Origin: Paulownia fortunei
Lineage: Eukaryota; Streptophyta; Magnoliopsida; Lamiales; Paulowniaceae
DNA: 64,000 nucleotides
Assembly (NCBI GenBank): GCA_019321725.1
Contig: CM033110.1
Location: forward strand, 10,099,278 to 10,163,277
Direction: 5' to 3'
Position 1 is the stretch's first letter. Every line of letters starts with the position of its first letter. A model generated the notes under the pieces. That model was given only the letters and a program-made list of their open reading frames with translations, was not told the origin of the DNA and searched no databases. A program made the position numbers and the translations under genes. Positions 60,273 through 64,000 of the stretch are shown piece after piece.

Positions 60273-60372
60273 NNNNNNNNNNNNNNNNNNNNNNNNNNNN
60301 NNNNNNNNNNNNNNNNNNNNNNNNNNNNNNNNNNNNNNNNNNNNNNNNNNNNNNNNNNNNNNNNNNNNNNNN
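60273..60372. other. Assembly gap, 100 N
   Basis: Exactly 100 undetermined bases, a common placeholder for a gap of unknown size. The left flank is a minus-oriented Copia-A LTR and the right flank a plus-oriented one. The open frame spanning it is meaningless. Confidence 0.98.
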
Positions 60373-61661
60373 GGATGAGGGTTTTCTAATAATTCATCAA
60401 AGGGCTAATGTGACTTGAAATAGAAACATAGTTATTAAGTCGGAATAGGGTTTCATCTAATAATCCATGCCCTAGACTTAATCAGGATATTAGTTGATCG
60501 AAACACCATATTTCCACGGTACTCGTAACAGAAATAGTTTCGCTCACTATTCACCTAAGACTGGGTAGTCAAAATACACTGCTAGTTGCTTCCCATAATT
60601 CTTTAGGTTCTTGGAATTAACATGCCCTAAACTTAATCGAGAGATTAGTTGATTGAAATACTGTATTTGGATGGTACTCATAACAAAAATAAGTTTGCTT
60701 GCTATTCACCTAAGACTAGGTGGTCAAAATGCACTGCTAGGTGCTTCTTTTGATTTGTGAGGTTCTTGGAATTAAGGAATTAATTCCAAGATGATTAATT
60801 AATTAGATTAATTAATCAGAATACTAATTTATTCATTAAGTTGTAAGAGTTGCAAATCCACTACTGAATTAGTTGTGAATCTATGGGGATGCACACATAT
60901 CAGGATAGTCCACTTCAAATCTAAAAAGTGATGAGTTAGATTAAGTTTATTAACATTTTAATTAGTTTTAATTTATGTGACTTAGTTACTTAATTCAATC
61001 CCTCCAACAGTTTGTTGTTTATTTCTAATTAAATAATATGGTTTTTAATTAGACCTAATTAAGTATAGAGGCTCATGGAGAGTGAATTAATTTATTGATT
61101 AGGTTAATTAATTAACAAGCTTAAATTAATATAAAGGCTTAAATTATTTTAACCAATTAAATAATATGATCTTTTAATTGGCCTAATTTGATTAGGTAGT
61201 CTTTATGAAATTAATTAATTAATTGATTAGATGAACTAATTAAATTAGACTTAATTAAAGTAATTAAGTCCAAGCCCAAGCTTTATAGGCCAGCAGGAGA
61301 GGCCCACTTAGAGTCTTGATAAGCAAGTCAAAGACTAGATCTTATATGAAAAAGAAGGAGATAAGAAAGGAAAGAGATTGAGTCTTAATGGGAATAGGAT
61401 AAGAATCAAAATTTGTATATATACACATCATGAGTGCCGAATTTATGAAGCTCTTGCAAGCTAGAAAATTTGCCCCCCTCCCTCTAGTATCTCATATTTT
61501 CTTCTATCGAAGAATTTTTTTTTTCCATCAAGGAGGTTCCATACTTCTTTGGATCACCATAATTATTCTATCACAATTTAAATTGAAAAATATTGTTGCA
61601 TTCCCATATTTTAGCTTAGAAGCAAAGAATTATTCATGGACTTGTCTCGAAGTATGGATAG
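60373..61661 (+). repeat. Copia-A element 3, left LTR, partial
   Basis: It starts in mid-LTR after the gap and follows the LTR at 550-1660: the 'aatccatgccct' block, 'ggttcttggaatta', AATTAATT tracts (60790-61250), and 'tcatggacttgtctcgaagtatgga' near 61636. A TATA-like string lies at 61412-61420. It contains an exact-length tandem duplication (60466-60775). The open frame 61430-61705 has no recognisable domain. Confidence 0.82.
60466..60775 (+). repeat. 155-bp tandem duplication within the LTR
   Basis: 60466-60620 and 60621-60775 both begin catgcccta(g/a)actta and end ggttcttggaattaa. Each is exactly 155 bp and they differ by scattered substitutions. All other Copia-A LTRs have a single copy. 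Confidence 0.9.
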
Positions 61662-61730
61662 TTGGGTTCATTTTACAGAAAGGGGTCTATGCAGCGAAAA
61701 TTTAAAATTTTAATTTAAATAAATAAATGC
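61662..61730 (-). repeat. Short Copia-A LTR-end fragment in inverted orientation
   Basis: gttgggttcattttacag, then tatgcagcgaaaatttaaaa and aaataaatgca resemble the plus-strand view of minus-oriented LTR starts at 2464, 20711 and 58435. In a plus-oriented element this should read as the reverse complement. The match is short and imperfect. Confidence 0.45.
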
Positions 61731-62277
61731 ATCTATGGATAACGAACTCTATATTGATCACATTCTATAATCTCTGCCAAACTTATTGGACTCCTTTGTG
61801 GTAAACTTCAATATGCATAAAATGGAGACTAGCCTTGTTGAACTAGTTAGTTTGTTGAAGGTAGCTGAATCCACCATCAAGAAGTAGAAGCCTGTCATAC
61901 TCATTTGCTCTTAATCCCAATCCAAGACTAAGAAGTTGAAGAAAAGAAAGAGAAAGGGTTCCTCGAAGGGCAAGGGTGTGAAGGTCTTTAGTGGAGTTAA
62001 GAAGGGTTGTAAGCAAAGACAAATGCCACCATTGCAGCAAGATATGGTATTCTGCGAAAAATACCTTACAAGCCTCTAGAATGGTTTTAGTATGTATTTT
62101 GTTTAAGTTATCTTTCGATTAACGATGCTTCTTAAGTATTGGATATCAATTCTGAGTCTCATATTTGCAATGATTTACAAGGTTTTTATTTTTTAATTTG
62201 TAATGGAAGATGTTCCATTTTTAATGATTCCTCATTAATTCATGTTGGAGTATTAACGAAGGATTTATATACCATAC
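61731..62277 (+). pseudogene. Copia-A element 3 gag C-terminus and protease fragment
   Basis: Plus strand: MDNELYIDHIL, LLDSFVVNFNMHKMETSLVE, LLKVAESTIKK, then a lysine-rich stretch (KKLKKRKRKGSSKGKG), a degenerate zinc-knuckle (KCHHCSKIWYSAKN, in a shifted frame), and VLDINSESHICNDLQGF, the copia protease region with its catalytic DTG replaced by DIN. The gene ends within the next 45 residues at the LTR. It matches the domain order of 56576-56050, with everything after protease deleted. Confidence 0.82.
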
Positions 62278-64000
62278 TATTAGAGAATGATGCCCAACGC
62301 CCCAATTGGATTGGTATATTATACTCTTTTTCTTTTGTAAAAATGATCTTATTGCGAATCATATTAATAAAAAGATATTTTCTTTATCTTATGTCTTGCA
62401 TCTTTTGTTTCTGCACATTAGATAAAGTCCTTAAACCAAATTTAATTATGGGGCATGGTCGCGCATATGATGGCGATCATGGAATATAGCTCTAAAGCTT
62501 TGGTCTTAAATAGGTTCCAAGTCGAGAGCTTTTTGAGATGGAATATCAAATAGCTTAGTAAGACTTGCACATACAATACATGCTCGTAAGACAAGAATAT
62601 CGCATTCCATTGGTATTAGCATTGAGACGCAAGTGCATGTATGTGGGTGCTTGTTATGGAACAAGTACATTGAACATAGCCCGTAAGAAATACATTGCCG
62701 GAGGCTTTGCCTGTCGAAATAAGAATTTTTGTGTTGCAATAGTACACAGTTAGTCCTAGGACTTAAGGCGCGATGGTAGCCTTGTGTGCATCCTGCAAAC
62801 CTTTGATATATTTTCTGATTGCTTGACAATCACAAAAGGGGTATGTTGGGTGTTGCACTGATGTGGATGGAGGTTTGTTAGTGGCCAACATCGAATTCAA
62901 CACTTGTCTTTTTAAACAAGAGAATCTCCTGTGTTTTCATAGTTCGTGATTCAAAGACTTTGGCCAAGGTAGGATGAATCATGATTTATCATAAATCATT
63001 GGAACTTGAAATGAGATCACAGTTATTGAATCATTTAGGGTTTCGACTTATAATCCATGCCCTATATTCAATCGGGAGATTAGTTGTCGAAATGACCGTA
63101 CGTGTATGGTACTCGCAAGTGAAATAGGTTTACTCGCTATTTCACCTAAGACTAGTTTGCCATTATTACTTGCTAGGTGTTTTCATGGATAGTGAGGTTC
63201 TTGGAATTGAGGAGTTAATTCCAAGCGGATTAATTAATTAGAATAATTATTATTCATAAGTTGCAAATATTGCAAGCCCACTACTAGCTTAGTAGTGAAC
63301 CTAAGAGGGGCACACATCTTTATGGAAAGTAACATTTCTAATTTTGGAATTTATCCAATGGTTGGAAATTAATTAATTAATATTATTTGATTGATTAATT
63401 AAGGGTTCTATTTAATTTAATGGTTAAATTAAATTATTTAAGAAATAATTCAATTATTTAATTGGACCTAATTTGATTAGGAAGCCCAATTGGAGTAAAT
63501 TAAATTAATCAATTGGATTGATTAAATTGGGATTGAATCAATTAGATTGATTTATGAATTTTTTAGTTCAGACCCAAAAATTAATGTGGATCATTTAAGA
63601 AGCCCACTAAATATGAAGAGAGTAAATTAAATAAATGTGATTTATTTAAGTAACATATTTATAGATAAATAAATATAGTGACTGATTTTATGGAATAAAA
63701 TTGGCCACTAAGATTTAATTTATATATAAATATAATTTTAGTATATATTTGATTTACATCTATCTTGATATTATTTGAAGAGTTCAAATTAATATCAAGA
63801 ATGTATGTAGACAATTTTGATGATTCATGTAGTCTCAAATTAGTTCACATACATAGGAGAGTGGAAAAGAGAATAGTTATTGGAAGATTTGAAATCCTTA
63901 TAAGATAAGACTTTAAAGTAGTTCAAAATGGACAAACTCTCCAAGAATTGGATAATAATTAAATTTTCATCCCTATAAATTCTTATGGATGAAAATTAAT
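62278..64000 (+). repeat. Copia-A element 3, right LTR, continues past window
   Basis: It starts TATTAGAGAATGATGCCC (from TGTTAGAG), aligns with the reverse complement of 41825-42512 and 58435-60272, and includes the 'gaggttcttggaattgagga' block and AATTAATT tracts (63225-63545). The open frames 62506-62829 and 62565-62753 are chance frames in the LTR. Confidence 0.88.

Larger units (their letters stand above)
60373..64000 (+). mobile_element. Copia-A element 3, plus strand, internally deleted
   Basis: A partial LTR (60373-61661), a short inverted LTR-end fragment (61662-61730), part of gag and protease (61731-62277) and a second LTR (62278 to the window end). Integrase, reverse transcriptase and RNase H are absent, as is a primer-binding site. 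It runs beyond the window. Confidence 0.8.

Noticed and set aside
60158..60418. Open frame spanning the N run
   Set aside because: Undetermined bases translate as X; the frame has no meaning.
1..64000. CRISPR array, bacterial operons, tRNA or rRNA genes
   Set aside because: No regularly spaced repeats with unique spacers, no operon-like gene packing, and no tRNA cloverleaf or rRNA segment was noticed. The short tRNA-like strings are retrotransposon primer-binding sites.

Overview
The window looks like pericentromeric or otherwise repeat-dense nuclear DNA of a flowering plant, probably a eudicot. It is AT-rich, has no intact protein-coding gene, and nearly every stretch can be assigned to a decayed LTR retrotransposon. 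Primer-binding sites match the plant initiator-Met tRNA type (Ty1/copia and chromoviral elements) or the GGCGCC-type site of Athila/Tat elements. A run of 100 N (60273-60372) marks a scaffold gap. The species cannot be read from the sequence.

Families are named here only for bookkeeping. Copia-A is a Ty1/copia family with LTRs of about 2.1 kb (TGTTAGAG...CCAACA). Copia-D is a second Ty1/copia family. Gypsy-C is an Athila/Tat-like element with 1.7-kb LTRs (TGATAAGC...TCACCA). Athila-B is an Athila-like element with 1.6-kb LTRs (TGATAAGTG...). Tekay-like is a chromodomain Ty3/gypsy element with 2.7-kb LTRs (TGTAATACC...GTGTTACA).

Layout: 1-2463 holds an Athila-B fragment and a plus-strand Copia-A LTR with leader. 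2464-23525 is one minus-strand Copia-A element, split by Gypsy-C at 5346-16116 (target duplication CAAAC). Gypsy-C itself carries an inverted Athila-B fragment at 8017-12840. 23526-28073 is a minus-strand Copia-D 5' half whose LTR holds a Tekay-like LTR. 28074-30283 carries a relic like the plant 'putative gypsy type transposon' domain, with an upstream TATA box. 30284-41824 is a plus-strand Athila-B element containing a solo Tekay-like LTR (34314-37096), an unidentified coding relic (37253-37798) and a pseudogene of a LOG-type cytokinin-activating enzyme (37866-38513). 41825-60272 is a second minus-strand Copia-A, split by a Tekay-like element at 44030-54550 (target duplication AGTAT); that element's own 5' LTR is split by another LTR at 50785-53081. 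After the gap, 60373-64000 is a plus-strand Copia-A reduced to LTR, part of gag and protease, and LTR.

The coding parts are genomic fossils: frameshifts and stops are everywhere and the nesting order gives relative ages. The least expected content is the intron-less LOG pseudogene beside an unidentified cysteine-containing coding relic, both between the integrase and 3' LTR of Athila-B. That position suggests gene capture, or insertion into the element. Other unusual features are a 32-bp GC-rich minisatellite in a copia leader, duplicated segments inside LTRs, and the gap lying between head-to-head LTR copies.
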